Below are positions 34,666-44,973 of a stretch of DNA of 64,000 nucleotides, one piece after another (position 1 is the stretch's first letter; every line of letters starts with the position of its first letter). The notes below the pieces were generated by a model. It saw nothing but the letters and a program-made list of their open reading frames with translations. It did no database searches and was not told the origin of the DNA. Source of the DNA: Streptomyces canus (GTDB lineage: Bacteria; Actinomycetota; Actinomycetes; Streptomycetales; Streptomycetaceae); the NCBI RefSeq assembly GCF_030816965.1, contig NZ_JAUSYQ010000002.1:558001-622000 (forward strand). The letters run 5' to 3'. The translations under genes and the position numbers were made by a program.

Positions 34666-36335
34666 CCGACCTGTTTGGCCGCCGCCCGGCCCGCCGCCCG
34701 CCCCGAGAAGAGGCAGCCACCGAGGAAGGTGCCCTCGAGCGCGTTGTAGCCGTGCACACCGCCGCCGCCGAAGCCGGCGACCTCGCCCGCCGCGTACAGG
34801 CCTTCGAGGGGCTTGCCGTCGGTGCCCAGGGCGCGGGAGTCGAGGTCGGTCTGGATGCCCCCGAGGGTCTTGCGGGTCAGGATGTGCAGCTTGACGCCGA
34901 TGAGGGGGCCGGCGGCGGGGTCGAGGATGCGGTGCGGGGTGGCGACCCGGCCGAGGCGGTCACCGATGTAGCGGCGGGCGTTGCGGATGCCCTGCACCTG
35001 GGCGTCCTTGCTGTAGGAGTTGGCGATCTGGAGGTCGCGGGCCTCTATCTGGCGGCGGATCCCTGCGGCGTCGAGCAGGGCCTTGTCGGTGAGCCCGTTC
35101 ATCTTCTCGACCAGCTGCTCGAGGTTCGGGGCGGTCACGAAGTCCGCGCCCTTGCGCAGGAACGCGTCGACCGGTCCCGGAGCTCCCTTGCCGAGGATCC
35201 GCTCCTTGAGGAAGCCCGCGCGGTCCTTGGCGGTGATGTCGGGGTTCTGCTCGGAACCCGAGAGCGCGAACTCCTTCTCGATGATCTTCTGAGTGAGGAT
35301 GAACCAGGAGTGGTCGTGGTCCGCGATGTCCTCGGTGGTGCGCAGGTGCTCGAGGGTGCTGAGGGTGTCGTAGCCGGGCAGGCACGGCTCGGGCAGTCGG
35401 CGGCCCAGGGCGTCGAACCACATGGACGAGGGACCGGGCAGGATGCGGATGCCGTGGCCGGGCCAGATCGGGTCCCAGTTCTGGATGCCCTCGGTGTAGT
35501 GCCACATGCGGTCGCGGTTGACCAGGCGGACGCCGGCGTCGGCGCTGATGTCGAGCATCCGGCCGTCGACGTAGGCGGGCACGCCGGTGACCATCTCGGC
35601 GGGCGGGTTGCCGAGCCGCTCGGGCCAGTAGCGGCGGACGATGTCGTGGTTGGCGCCGATACCGCCGGTGGTGACGACGACGGCGTGGGCGGTGAGCTCG
35701 AAGTCGCCGATCCGGTCACGGCTCGAGGCGACACCGCGCGCGGAGTTGTCCTCGGCCAGAACCGTGCCGCGCACGCCCCGGGCGGTGCCCTCCTCGACGA
35801 CCAGTTCGTCGACCTGGTGACGGTGGTGGAAGGTCAGCAGTCCGTCGCGCGCGGCCTGCTTGGCGTACCCGACGAAGGGCTCGACGACTCCGGTACCGGT
35901 GCCCCAGGCGATGTGGAAGCGGGGCACGGAGTTGCCGTGTCCGTGGGCGGTGAGGTCACCGCGCTCGGCCCAGCCGACGGTCGGCAGGAGCTTGATCCCG
36001 TGCCCCTCGAGCCAGGACCGCTTCTCCCCCGCCGCGAACTCGACGTAGGCGCGTGCCCAGCGCACCGCCCAGGAGTCCTCGTCGTCGACGCGGTCGAACT
36101 TCGCGCTGCCCTGCCAGTCGTTCCAGGCGAGGTCGAAGGAGTCCTTGATGCCGAGGCGCCGCTGTTCCGGGGAGTCGACCAGGAAGAGTCCGCCGAAGGA
36201 CCAGAAGGCCTGGCCGCCGAGGTTGGCGGCGTTCTCCTGGTCGACCAGCGCGACCCTCTTGCCGCGGCTGGTGAGCTCGTGCGCGGCGACCAGGCCCGCG
36301 AGCCCCGCTCCGACGACGATGACGTCGGCATCCAT
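34662..36335 (-). CDS. FAD-binding dehydrogenase (fumarate reductase/KstD-like flavoprotein)
   Basis: 557 residues. Starts with the FAD Rossmann motif ADVIVVGAGLAGLVAAHELT and ends with the FAD-binding C-terminal GLYAAGEVAGFGGGGVHGYN, GTFLGGCLFSGRAAGRAAA. The sequence ANLGGQAFWSFGGLFLVDSP and LVNRDRMWHYTEGI places it in the FAD_binding_2 group that includes 3-ketosteroid delta-1-dehydrogenases and urocanate/fumarate reductases; substrate unknown. ATG 36335 follows GGGAAGGGA. It lies 17 bases after the tetR stop, so the two form an operon. Confidence 0.9.
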   Translation of the reverse strand: MDADVIVVGAGLAGLVAAHELTSRGKRVALVDQENAANLGGQAFWSFGGLFLVDSPEQRRLGIKDSFDLAWNDWQGSAKFDRVDDEDSWAVRWARAYVEFAAGEKRSWLEGHGIKLLPTVGWAERGDLTAHGHGNSVPRFHIAWGTGTGVVEPFVGYAKQAARDGLLTFHHRHQVDELVVEEGTARGVRGTVLAEDNSARGVASSRDRIGDFELTAHAVVVTTGGIGANHDIVRRYWPERLGNPPAEMVTGVPAYVDGRMLDISADAGVRLVNRDRMWHYTEGIQNWDPIWPGHGIRILPGPSSMWFDALGRRLPEPCLPGYDTLSTLEHLRTTEDIADHDHSWFILTQKIIEKEFALSGSEQNPDITAKDRAGFLKERILGKGAPGPVDAFLRKGADFVTAPNLEQLVEKMNGLTDKALLDAAGIRRQIEARDLQIANSYSKDAQVQGIRNARRYIGDRLGRVATPHRILDPAAGPLIGVKLHILTRKTLGGIQTDLDSRALGTDGKPLEGLYAAGEVAGFGGGGVHGYNALEGTFLGGCLFSGRAAGRAAAKQVG

Positions 36336-36352
36336 GGCGACCGTCCCTTCCC

Positions 36353-36979
36353 TCATACGGTGGTGTCGCTGCCGTCGGTGAGCAGCGCGGTGAGCAGTTG
36401 CTTCAGCCAGACACGGGCCCGCTCGAGGTCCCCGTCCAGCAGCAGTTGGACGGTGACACCGTCGTAGGCGGCGACCACGGCGTGGGCGGCGTCCTCGACG
36501 TCGGCCAGCACGGCGGGCAGTTCGGCGTGCCCACGCGCGCGTGCCAGCCGGTCGGCGACCGCCCGCCTGAGGCGCGCCCGGTGTTCGAGCAGGGTCCGGG
36601 CGACCTCGGGCACGCGGGCGGCGTGCACCAGGAAGTCGGTCTTGACCAGGAGCCAGTCCCGGTCGAGGAGCAGCACTTCGGTGACCCGGTCGACGGCGGC
36701 CAGCACGTCGAGCTCCGGCCCGTCGAGGGCGAGGGCCCCGGAGACCTGCTCGGCGATCAGGTCCGCGCGCTGCTGGTAGAGCGCGAAGAAGAGCTCGTCG
36801 AGGCTGTCGAAGTTCGAGTAGAAGGCGCCCCGGCTGTATCCGGCGGCCTCGCAGACCTCCTCGATCGACACGCGCCCGAAGCCCTTGGCGGCGAACACCG
36901 CGAACGCCGCGTCCAGGAGATTGGCACGTGTGCGGACCCGGCGCCTGGTCACGCGTCTGGTCGTGTCCTGTGTCGCCAT
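36353..36979 (-). CDS. TetR-family regulator of the flavoprotein operon
   Basis: 208 residues. Basic leader (TQDTTRRVTRRRVRTRANLL) and helix-turn-helix AFAVFAAKGFGRVSIEEVCE, AAGYSRGAFYSNFDSLDELF. The C-terminal half is helical and matches TetR_C ligand domains. ATG 36979 has GGAGGG about 7 bases upstream. It is co-transcribed with the flavoprotein gene it probably controls, and divergent from the AlkB-like gene. Candidate operators lie immediately upstream. Confidence 0.9.
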   Translation of the reverse strand: MATQDTTRRVTRRRVRTRANLLDAAFAVFAAKGFGRVSIEEVCEAAGYSRGAFYSNFDSLDELFFALYQQRADLIAEQVSGALALDGPELDVLAAVDRVTEVLLLDRDWLLVKTDFLVHAARVPEVARTLLEHRARLRRAVADRLARARGHAELPAVLADVEDAAHAVVAAYDGVTVQLLLDGDLERARVWLKQLLTALLTDGSDTTV

Positions 36980-36995
36980 GGCGGGCCCTCCGTTC

Positions 36996-37029
36996 GATAC
37001 GTGAATGTATCCGATACAGCGATGCATCG
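36996..37029. promoter_or_regulatory. Candidate TetR operators
   Basis: GATAC-N6-GTATC at 36996-37011 and a perfect palindrome CGATGCATCG at 37020-37029, between the tetR ATG and the divergent alkB-like gene. Position just upstream of tetR fits autorepression; sequence specificity is unproven. Confidence 0.45.
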
Positions 37030-37057
37030 AAAGAGTCGAACACCGCCACGGCATTCA

Positions 37058-37088
37058 TTGGAACAGATATTCGAATAAGGAGTAGGCT
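37058..37088 (+). promoter_or_regulatory. LexA-like box and possible leaderless promoter before the AlkB-like gene
   Basis: Bases 37059-37074 match TCGAAC-N4-GTTCGA at 10 of 12 positions. TTGGAA (37058-37063) and TAGGCT (37083-37088) with a 19-base spacer would place the start at the ATG 37095. A ribosome site AAGGAG also exists at 37077-37082, so a leadered mRNA is not excluded. Confidence 0.4.
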
Positions 37089-37094
37089 GGATCC

Positions 37095-37724
37095 ATGACC
37101 GCGCACCTCCAGGGCTCTCTCTTCGACCAGACCGACCAGCTGCGGCTCGGCCCCCTCGACGGGATCCGCCGTACCGTGCTCGGCTTCGGCGCCTGGATCG
37201 ACGTACTGCCCGGATGGCTCGGCGGCTCCGACCCCCTGTTCGAACAGCTGGCCGCCGAGGTGCCGTGGCGGGCGGAGCGCCGCACGATGTACGACCACGT
37301 CGTCGACGTACCGCGCCTGCTCGCCTTCTACGGCGTGGACGACAAGCTGCCGCATCCCGTACTCACCGAGGCCCGCGAGGCGCTCACCGCGCACTACGCC
37401 GAGGAGTTGGGCGAACCCTTCGCCACCGCCGGGCTCTGCTACTACCGCGACGGCCGGGACAGCGTCGCCTGGCACGGCGACCGGACCGGGCGGGGCGCCC
37501 GCGAGGACACCATGGTCGCCATCCTCTCCGTGGGTGCGCCACGCGACCTGGTGCTGCGACCGGTGCGCGGCGGCGCCGGGACCGTACGACGGCCGTTGGG
37601 ACACGGCGACCTGGTCGTGATGGGCGGCTCCTGTCAGCGCACCTGGGAGCACGCCGTACCGAAGTCCACGCGCGCCACGGGACCGCGCATCAGCATCCAG
37701 TTCCGCCCGCACGGCGTGCGCTGA
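37095..37724 (+). CDS. AlkB-like 2-oxoglutarate/Fe(II) dioxygenase
   Basis: 209 residues. Double-stranded beta-helix with iron ligands His127 and Asp129 (WHGDRTG) and His186 (WEHAVPK), and 2-oxoglutarate-binding Arg198/Arg204 (GPRISIQFR). RTMYDHVVDVPRL and GLCYYRDGRDSVAWHGD match the AlkB family that reverses alkylation damage in DNA or RNA. ATG 37095. A LexA-like box upstream supports a repair role. A strong hairpin follows at 37758-37790. Confidence 0.9.
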   Translation: MTAHLQGSLFDQTDQLRLGPLDGIRRTVLGFGAWIDVLPGWLGGSDPLFEQLAAEVPWRAERRTMYDHVVDVPRLLAFYGVDDKLPHPVLTEAREALTAHYAEELGEPFATAGLCYYRDGRDSVAWHGDRTGRGAREDTMVAILSVGAPRDLVLRPVRGGAGTVRRPLGHGDLVVMGGSCQRTWEHAVPKSTRATGPRISIQFRPHGVR

Positions 37725-37757
37725 GGCAGAGAGGCGGCTGCTTCTGCCGCACGCGGG

Positions 37758-37790
37758 GGCTGCCTCCGGCGGACGGCGCCGGAGGCAGCC
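37758..37790 (+). terminator. Hairpin terminator after the AlkB-like gene
   Basis: Perfect 14-bp stem (37758-37771 with 37777-37790) and loop GACGG, 33 bases after the stop codon. No T-run. Confidence 0.7.
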
Positions 37791-37900
37791 TTGCCACCAC
37801 GGAAGTTGACCGCTGGAAGACCGGTACCCGCCGCTCCGGATCGCCTGAGCGTCTGCTTTGCTGTGTGCCGTCGGGCAGGGACTCACCGGGCGGGGCGATC

Positions 37901-38647
37901 ATGAGCGCAGGCGTGCAGCAAGTCGCGGACGGCACCTATCTGGTGCACGGCAGCAACACCAACTGGGTGATTCTGACCGAGGGAAGCGCCGCCACGCTGG
38001 TCGACACCGGCTACCCGGGCGACCGGGAGCAGGTGCTCGCCTCCCTCGCGGAGGTGGGCAGTTCCCCGGAGGCGGTCACCGCCGTGCTCATCACGCACGC
38101 CCACAACGACCACCTCGGCTCCGCCGAGTACCTGCGCAGCACCTACGGCACGCCGGTCTACCTGCACGAGGCCGAAGTGCCGCACGCGCGGCGGGAGTTC
38201 CTGCACCAGGTGTCCGTCGGGACGGTCCTGAAGAACGGCTGGCGGCCCGGTGTGCTGCCGTGGGCGGTGCACGCGATCCGGGTGGGCGGCACGGCCCATG
38301 TGCCCGTCGCCTCCCCGCAGCCGTTCCCGGCGGAGGGCACGCTCGATCTGCCGGGCCGCCCGGTGCCCGTGCACACGCCGGGCCACACCGACGGGCACTG
38401 CGCCTTCCACCTCCCCGAGCGCGGCGTGGTGATCTCCGGCGACGGCCTGGTGAGCGGTCACCCCACCTCGCGGGTCAAGGGGCCCCAGCTGTTGCCGGAC
38501 ATGTTCCATCACGAGCGCGCTCGTGCCGTGGCGTCGCTGGACGTGTTCGCGGAACTGGAGGGCGAGGTGCTGCTGCCGGGGCACGGGCCGGTGCACCGTG
38601 GTCCAGTCCGTGAAGCGGCACTTCAGGCCAGGGACCGTGCGCTCTAA
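37901..38647 (+). CDS. MBL-fold metallo-hydrolase
   Basis: 248 residues. Metallo-beta-lactamase motifs are VDTGYPGD, THAHNDHLG (His66, His68, Asp70, His71), HTPGHTDGHCAF, VISGDGL and LLPGHGPVH. This layout binds two metals and resembles glyoxalase II, quorum-quenching and hydrolase subgroups; substrate unknown. ATG 37901 fits the conserved N-terminus QQVADGTYLVHGSNTNWVIL; the ribosome site (CGGGGCG) is weak. A 176-base gap with a hairpin separates it from the AlkB-like gene. Confidence 0.88.
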   Translation: MSAGVQQVADGTYLVHGSNTNWVILTEGSAATLVDTGYPGDREQVLASLAEVGSSPEAVTAVLITHAHNDHLGSAEYLRSTYGTPVYLHEAEVPHARREFLHQVSVGTVLKNGWRPGVLPWAVHAIRVGGTAHVPVASPQPFPAEGTLDLPGRPVPVHTPGHTDGHCAFHLPERGVVISGDGLVSGHPTSRVKGPQLLPDMFHHERARAVASLDVFAELEGEVLLPGHGPVHRGPVREAALQARDRAL

Positions 38648-38688
38648 GGTGAGGTGACGATCACCGACCAGGCAAGGACAGAGCACCG

Positions 38689-39930
38689 ATGGCACTGCAG
38701 ATCAGCGCGACGAACCCGGAGCACCCCGCGCTCCTGCTCGAACTGCCGTGGCAGCTGCCGCTGGAGCAGTGGCCGGAGGAGGTCCTGGTCCCGCTGCCGC
38801 GCGGGATCTCGCGCCACGTGGTGCGCTACGCCCGGGCCGGTGACGAGGTCATCGCCGTGAAGGAGCTCGCCGAGCGCCCGGCGCTGCGCGAGTACGAACT
38901 GCTGCGCGACCTGGACCGGCTCGGCATCCCCGCCGTCGATCCGCTCGCCGTGGTCACCGGGCGCGCCGACAGCGAGGAGGCCCCGCTGGAGCCGGTGCTG
39001 GTCACCCGGCATCTGGGCGGCTCGATGCCGTACCGCTCCATGTTCGAGACGACCATGCGTCCCGCCACCATGCACCGCCTCATGGACGCGCTGGCGGTCC
39101 TTCTGGTCCGCCTGCACCTGGCCGGGTTCGCCTGGGGCGACTGCTCGCTGTCCAACACGCTCTTCAGACGGGACGCGGGCGCCTACGCCGCCTATCTGGT
39201 GGACGCCGAGACCGGTGACCTGCATCCGCAGCTCAGCCCCGGGCAGCGGGACTACGACCTCGACCTCGCCCGTGTGAACATCAGCGGCGAGCTGCTCGAC
39301 CTGGAGGCCTCCGGGGCGCTGCACCCCTCGGTGGACGCGATCGAGTTCGGCATGGAGATCTGCTCGCGCTACAACAGCCTGTGGGAGGAGCTGACCCGCA
39401 GGTCCGTCTACCCGGCGGGCAAGTACCACTACATAGAGCGCCGGATCCGCCGGCTCAACGAACTCGGCTTCGACGTGGCCGAGATGCAGATCGAGCACGC
39501 GCCGAACGGCGACACGGTCACGTTCGTGCCGAAGGTCGTGGACGCGGGCCACCACCAGCGCCAGCTCCTGCGCCTGACGGGCCTGGACGCCGAGGAGAAC
39601 CAGGCCCGCCGGCTCCTGAACGACCTGGAGAGCTGGATGGCCACCCAGGACGACTACGCTCCGGGCGACCCCCTCGGCGCCCGCCCGGAGGTGCTCGCCC
39701 ACCGCTGGGTGCGGGACGTCTTCCGGCCCACGGTGCGGGCCGTGCCGCTCGAGATGCGCGGGTCGATGGACCCGGCCGAGATCTACCACGAGCTCCTCGA
39801 GCACCGCTGGTACCTGTCCGAGCGGGCCCAGCACGACATCGGGCTGGACACGGCGGTGGACGACTACATCAAGAACATCCTCCCCAAGGCCCGGGAGACG
39901 CTCCAGCCCACCCCCGCCACCGCGGACTGA
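38689..39930 (+). CDS. DUF4032 protein with kinase-like N-terminal domain
   Basis: 413 residues. The N-terminal half is lipopolysaccharide-kinase/RIO-like: VIAVKELAERPALREYELLRDL could hold the ATP-binding Lys, WGDCSLSNTLF resembles a catalytic loop and AAYLVDAETGDLHP a metal-binding Asp. The C-terminal half is DUF4032 (EEILPKVVDAGHHQRQLLRL-like block, SWMATQDDYAPGDPLGARPE). The family is widespread in actinobacteria and uncharacterised. Probable kinase activity is an inference from the motifs. ATG 38689 follows AAGGA at moderate distance. Confidence 0.85.
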   Translation: MALQISATNPEHPALLLELPWQLPLEQWPEEVLVPLPRGISRHVVRYARAGDEVIAVKELAERPALREYELLRDLDRLGIPAVDPLAVVTGRADSEEAPLEPVLVTRHLGGSMPYRSMFETTMRPATMHRLMDALAVLLVRLHLAGFAWGDCSLSNTLFRRDAGAYAAYLVDAETGDLHPQLSPGQRDYDLDLARVNISGELLDLEASGALHPSVDAIEFGMEICSRYNSLWEELTRRSVYPAGKYHYIERRIRRLNELGFDVAEMQIEHAPNGDTVTFVPKVVDAGHHQRQLLRLTGLDAEENQARRLLNDLESWMATQDDYAPGDPLGARPEVLAHRWVRDVFRPTVRAVPLEMRGSMDPAEIYHELLEHRWYLSERAQHDIGLDTAVDDYIKNILPKARETLQPTPATAD

Positions 39931-39932
39931 CC

Positions 39933-40805
39933 TCAGGCGTGCGGCACCACGGCCACCGGGCAGTCCGCGTGGTGCAGCACGCCGTGCGCGACCGACCCGA
40001 TCCGGGTTCCCACAGCGGTACGGCGGGCCCGGCGGCCGACGACCATCAGCTGGGCCCGCGCGGTCACCGACAGCAGCACCTGCCCCGCGCTGCCCATCTC
40101 GATGTGCTCGACGACCGGCACGTCGGGGAAGCGTTCCCGCCACGGCTGGAGCGCCGAGGCCAGGGCCTTCCTCTCGTACGGCTCCAGTCCCCCGGCCTCG
40201 TCCAGAAGCTTCAGCGAGCCGGGGCTGTAGGCGAACACCGGCGGCAGCGTCCAGGCCCGTACGGCGCGCACGGTGCCCCCCCGTGCCGCCGCCGTCTCGA
40301 AGGCGAACCGCAGGACGTCGGCGCTGTCCTCCGGGTCGCCCTCCTGGCCCACGACGATCTCGCGTCCCGAGGCCTCCGCGGTGGCCTGGTCCCCGGCACG
40401 CACCAGGACGACGGGCCGCGCCGCCTCGGCGATCACCTGCTGGCCGACCGAGCCCAACAGGAAGCCCACGACCGGCCCGTGCCCGCGGGAGCCGAGGACC
40501 AGCAGTTCGGCGTCGGCCGCGGCGGCCACCAGCACGTCCACGCTGCCGCCCTCGACGACCTCGGTGGACACGTCGAGCCCGGTGTGCCGCCCGGTGACCG
40601 TCCGGACGGCCTCGCCCACGGCGTCCCGCGCCCAGCCCTCCTGAGTGTCCCGGTCTCCCGCGTCGATCCCCTCGTACGGCTGGAACCGCCACGCGTGCAC
40701 CACCCGTAGCGCCACGTCTCGCCGGACCGCCTCCCGCGCGGCCCAGTCCAGCGCGGCCAGGCTCTCCTCGGTTCCGTCGATCCCTGCGGTGATCGGGCGG
40801 GTCAT
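39933..40805 (-). CDS. Tandem universal stress protein (UspA family)
   Basis: 290 residues containing two Usp domains. Domain 1 starts TAGIDGTEESLAALDWAARE and has the ATP-binding GSRGHGPVVGFLLGSVGQQV. Domain 2 starts at about residue 150 (REIVVGQEGDPEDSADVLRF) and ends VGRRARRTAVGTRIGSVAHG, a diverged version of the same G-2x-G-9x-G(S/T) motif. ATG 40805 follows GGAGG. Such proteins are usually induced by hypoxia or stationary phase; no specific promoter was recognised. Converges with the DUF4032 gene, 2 bases between stops. Confidence 0.93.
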   Translation of the reverse strand: MTRPITAGIDGTEESLAALDWAAREAVRRDVALRVVHAWRFQPYEGIDAGDRDTQEGWARDAVGEAVRTVTGRHTGLDVSTEVVEGGSVDVLVAAAADAELLVLGSRGHGPVVGFLLGSVGQQVIAEAARPVVLVRAGDQATAEASGREIVVGQEGDPEDSADVLRFAFETAAARGGTVRAVRAWTLPPVFAYSPGSLKLLDEAGGLEPYERKALASALQPWRERFPDVPVVEHIEMGSAGQVLLSVTARAQLMVVGRRARRTAVGTRIGSVAHGVLHHADCPVAVVPHA

Positions 40806-40865
40806 GCGGTGGCCTCCATGTCAGCGGTTACATCCGTGAGGTCCAGTCTTCACTACGCTGCCCGT

Positions 40866-41219
40866 ATGGCATTGGAATGGGAACAAGTCATCGTGGACTC
40901 GGCCGACCCCGTCGCCCTGGGGCGCTGGTGGGCCGAGGCGCTGGGCTGGGTGGTGGTCGCGGACGCCCCGGACGAGTTCGAGATCCGCCCCGAGAAGGAC
41001 CGGCTGCCGGGGGTGCTCTTCGTGCCGGTGCCAGAGCCGAAGACCGTCAAGAACCGGCTGCATCTCGACTTCCGGCCGGACGACCAGGAGGCCGAGGTCA
41101 CCCGCCTCCTCGCCCTGGGCGCCCGGCACGCGGACGTGGGGCAGGGAGAGCAGCCCTGGGTGACGCTCATGGATCCCGAGGGAAACGAGTTCTGTGTGCT
41201 GGGCGAGCGCCGAGCCTGA
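40866..41219 (+). CDS. VOC-family protein (glyoxalase-like domain)
   Basis: 117 residues. WEQVIVDSADPVALGRWWAE, ALGWVVVADAPDEFEIRP, NRLHLDFRPDDQEAEVTRLL and WVTLMDPEGNEFCVLG form the two beta-alpha-beta-beta-beta modules of the actinobacterial Glyoxalase_6 group. Enzymatic role unknown; several relatives bind drugs or small metabolites. ATG 40866. It is divergent from the universal stress protein and 119 bases before the redox operon. Confidence 0.85.
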   Translation: MALEWEQVIVDSADPVALGRWWAEALGWVVVADAPDEFEIRPEKDRLPGVLFVPVPEPKTVKNRLHLDFRPDDQEAEVTRLLALGARHADVGQGEQPWVTLMDPEGNEFCVLGERRA

Positions 41220-41338
41220 CCCCGGCAGGGTCTGCCATACCTGCGCGTAGCCCGGCGATCGAACATACGATGGGCGGGACCGGGTCGGTGACCACGGGGG
41301 GCGCTGGGCCCTGACCGACCGCTCGGGGTGGGAGACGT

Positions 41339-43011
41339 ATGGCACAGGCCGCCGAATCGGCGCGGACCGTCATCCTGACCGTGGACGACGACCCGGGGGT
41401 CTCCCGCGCCGTCGCCCGCGATCTGCGGCGGCGCTACGGCGAGTCGTACCGGATCGTGCGCGCGGAGTCCGGCGAGTCCGCGCTGGAGGCGCTGCGGGAG
41501 CTGAAGCTGCGCGGCGACCTCGTGGCGGTGATCCTGGCCGACTACCGCATGCCGCAGATGAACGGCATCGAGTTCCTCGAACAGGCCCTGGACGTGTATC
41601 CGGGCGCCCGCCGCGTGCTGCTGACGGCGTACGCGGACACCAGCGCGGCGATCGACGCGATCAACGTCGTCGATCTCGACCACTACCTCCTCAAGCCGTG
41701 GGACCCGCCCGAGGAGAAGCTCTATCCGGTGCTGGACGACCTCCTGGAGGCGTGGCGCTGCAGCGACTACCGGCCCGTGCCCGCCACCAAGGTGATCGGA
41801 CACCGCTGGTCGGCGCGCTCCTCGGACGTGCGGGAGTTCCTGGCCCGCAACCAGGTGCCGTACCGCTGGTACTCCACGGAGGAGCCGGAGGGGCAGCGGC
41901 TGCTGGCTGCCGCGGGGCAGGACGGGCAGCGGCTGCCGGTGGTGATCACCCCCGACGGCACGCCCCTGGTCGAGCCGGAGGCACCGGACCTGGCCGCCCA
42001 CGTGGGCCTCGCCACGACCCCGACCGCCGACTTCTACGACCTCGTCGTCATCGGCGGCGGCCCGGCCGGGCTCGGCGCGGCGGTGTACGGGGCCTCGGAG
42101 GGGCTGCGGACCGTGCTCGTGGAGCGCTCGGCGACCGGCGGGCAGGCCGGGCAGAGCTCACGGATCGAGAACTACCTTGGCTTCCCCGACGGTGTGTCGG
42201 GCGCCCAGCTCACCGAAAGGGCCCGCCGGCAGGCGACGAAGTTCGGCGCCGAGATCCTCACCGCCCGTGAGGTGGCGGGCCTGGAGGTCAACGGCGCGGC
42301 CCGCACCGTGCGGTTCTCGGACGGGTCGGCGGTGGCCGCGCACAGCGTGATCCTGGCGACCGGTGTGTCGTACCGGCAGCTGGAGGCGCCGGGCTGCACG
42401 GACCTGACCGGCTGCGGGGTGTTCTACGGCTCGGCGCTCACCGAGGCGGCCTCCTGCCAGGGGCAGGACATCTACATCGTCGGCGGCGCCAACTCCGCGG
42501 GGCAGGCGGCGATGTACCTGTCCCGGGGTGCCAAGTCGGTGACCCTGCTGGTGCGCGGCCCCGACCTCGCCGCCTCGATGTCGCACTACCTGATCCAGCA
42601 GATCGAGGAATCTCCCAACATCTCGGTACGCGCCCGTACCGTCGTCGAGGCCGCGCACGGCTCCGACCACCTGGAGCAGCTGACCCTGCGCGACACCGAG
42701 ACCGGGGAGACCGAACTCGTCGACGCGCAGTGGATGTTCGTGTTCATCGGCGCGGCCCCGCTGACCGGTTGGCTGGACGGCACGGTGCTGCGGGACGAGC
42801 ACGGCTTCATCCTGGCCGGGCCCGACCTCACGCCCGACGGGCGGCCGCCGGCGGACTGGGAGCTGGACCGGCCGCCGTACCACCTGGAGACCAACATTCC
42901 GGGCGTGTTCGTCGCGGGCGACGCGCGCGCCGAGTCCGCGAAGCGGGTCGCGTCCGCCGTCGGAGAGGGAGCCATGGCCGTGATGCTCGTCCACCGGTAC
43001 CTGGAGCAGTC

Positions 43012-43015
<4 letters not shown>
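41339..43015 (+). CDS. Response regulator fused to glutaredoxin-like and thioredoxin-reductase-like domains
   Basis: 558 residues in three parts. Residues 10-135 are a receiver (VDDDPG, Asp68 in LADYRMP, Thr96, Lys119 in LLKPWDPPEE). Residues 150-225 look glutaredoxin-like (VIGHRWSARSSDVREFLARN, then the cis-Pro-type RLPVVITPDGTPLVEP) but lack CxxC. Residues 233-558 are a TrxR fold: FAD motif VIGGGPAGLGAA (237-248), NADP motif VGGANSAGQA (381-390) and a C-terminal GVFVAGDAR. The usual CxxC before the NADP motif is absent (GCGVFYGSALTEAASCQG). Overlaps the kinase gene by ATGA; likely its output or modulator. Confidence 0.9.
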
Positions 43016-44465
<1,450 letters not shown>

Positions 44466-44469
<4 letters not shown>

Positions 44470-44819
44470 CCGACATCAAGGGGATCGACCCGAGCGTGCC
44501 GCCCAGCGGGGACGGGTGCGTGGAGTGCGACGCGGCGGGCGGATGGTGGTTCCATCTGCGGCGGTGTGCGCAGTGCGGGCACGTGGGGTGCTGTGACTCC
44601 TCGCCCGGGCAGCACGCGACCGGGCATTTCCGGGACTCGGGGCATCCTCTGGTGCAGAGTTTCGAGCCGGGTGAGGAGTGGTTCTGGAACTTCGAGACGA
44701 GTGAGATGTTCGAGGCGGGGCCCGAGCTCGCGGCGCCGGGGAATCATCCGGAGGGTCAGCCGGCTCCTGGGCCGGAGGGGCGGGTGCCGGCGGATTGGGC
44801 ACGGACACTGCGCGGCTGA
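44466..44819 (+). CDS. UBP-type zinc finger protein
   Basis: 117 residues. Zinc ligands are Cys18/Cys21, Cys34/Cys37, Cys42 or Cys43, and His50, His54, His60 in the zf-UBP arrangement (CVECDAAGGWWFHLRRCAQC, GHVGCCDSSPGQHATGHFRD, SGHPLVQS), then WFWNFETSEMF and a Pro/Gly/Glu-rich tail. In eukaryotes this fold binds the C-terminal end of ubiquitin. Actinobacterial copies are uncharacterised. The start overlaps the kinase stop by 4 bases, so it belongs to the redox operon and may bind a protein C-terminus or sense zinc/thiol state. Confidence 0.88.
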
Positions 44820-44840
44820 GCTCGGGGCGACCTGTCCACC

Positions 44841-44915
44841 GGCGGCTGCGGGCGCGTCGTGGCCGGTCGCGCCCACGCGGCTGAGCCGCATATTGCCCCA
44901 GCCCCGCGCCCCTTG
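44841..44915. repeat. Degenerate copy of a dispersed Streptomyces intergenic repeat
   Basis: The stretch runs from GGCGGCTGCGGGCGCGTCGT to CAGCCCCGCGCCCCTTG and contains GCGGC-TGA-GCCGC (44877-44889). I recall near-identical GC-rich intergenic elements ending CAGCCCCGCGCCCCT scattered through many Streptomyces genomes. No second copy occurs in this window. Confidence 0.5.
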
Positions 44916-44973
44916 CTCGGTTACCGCGCCCTCAGTCACATGCGCTGTCAGTACCGCGTGCCAGGATGTATTC

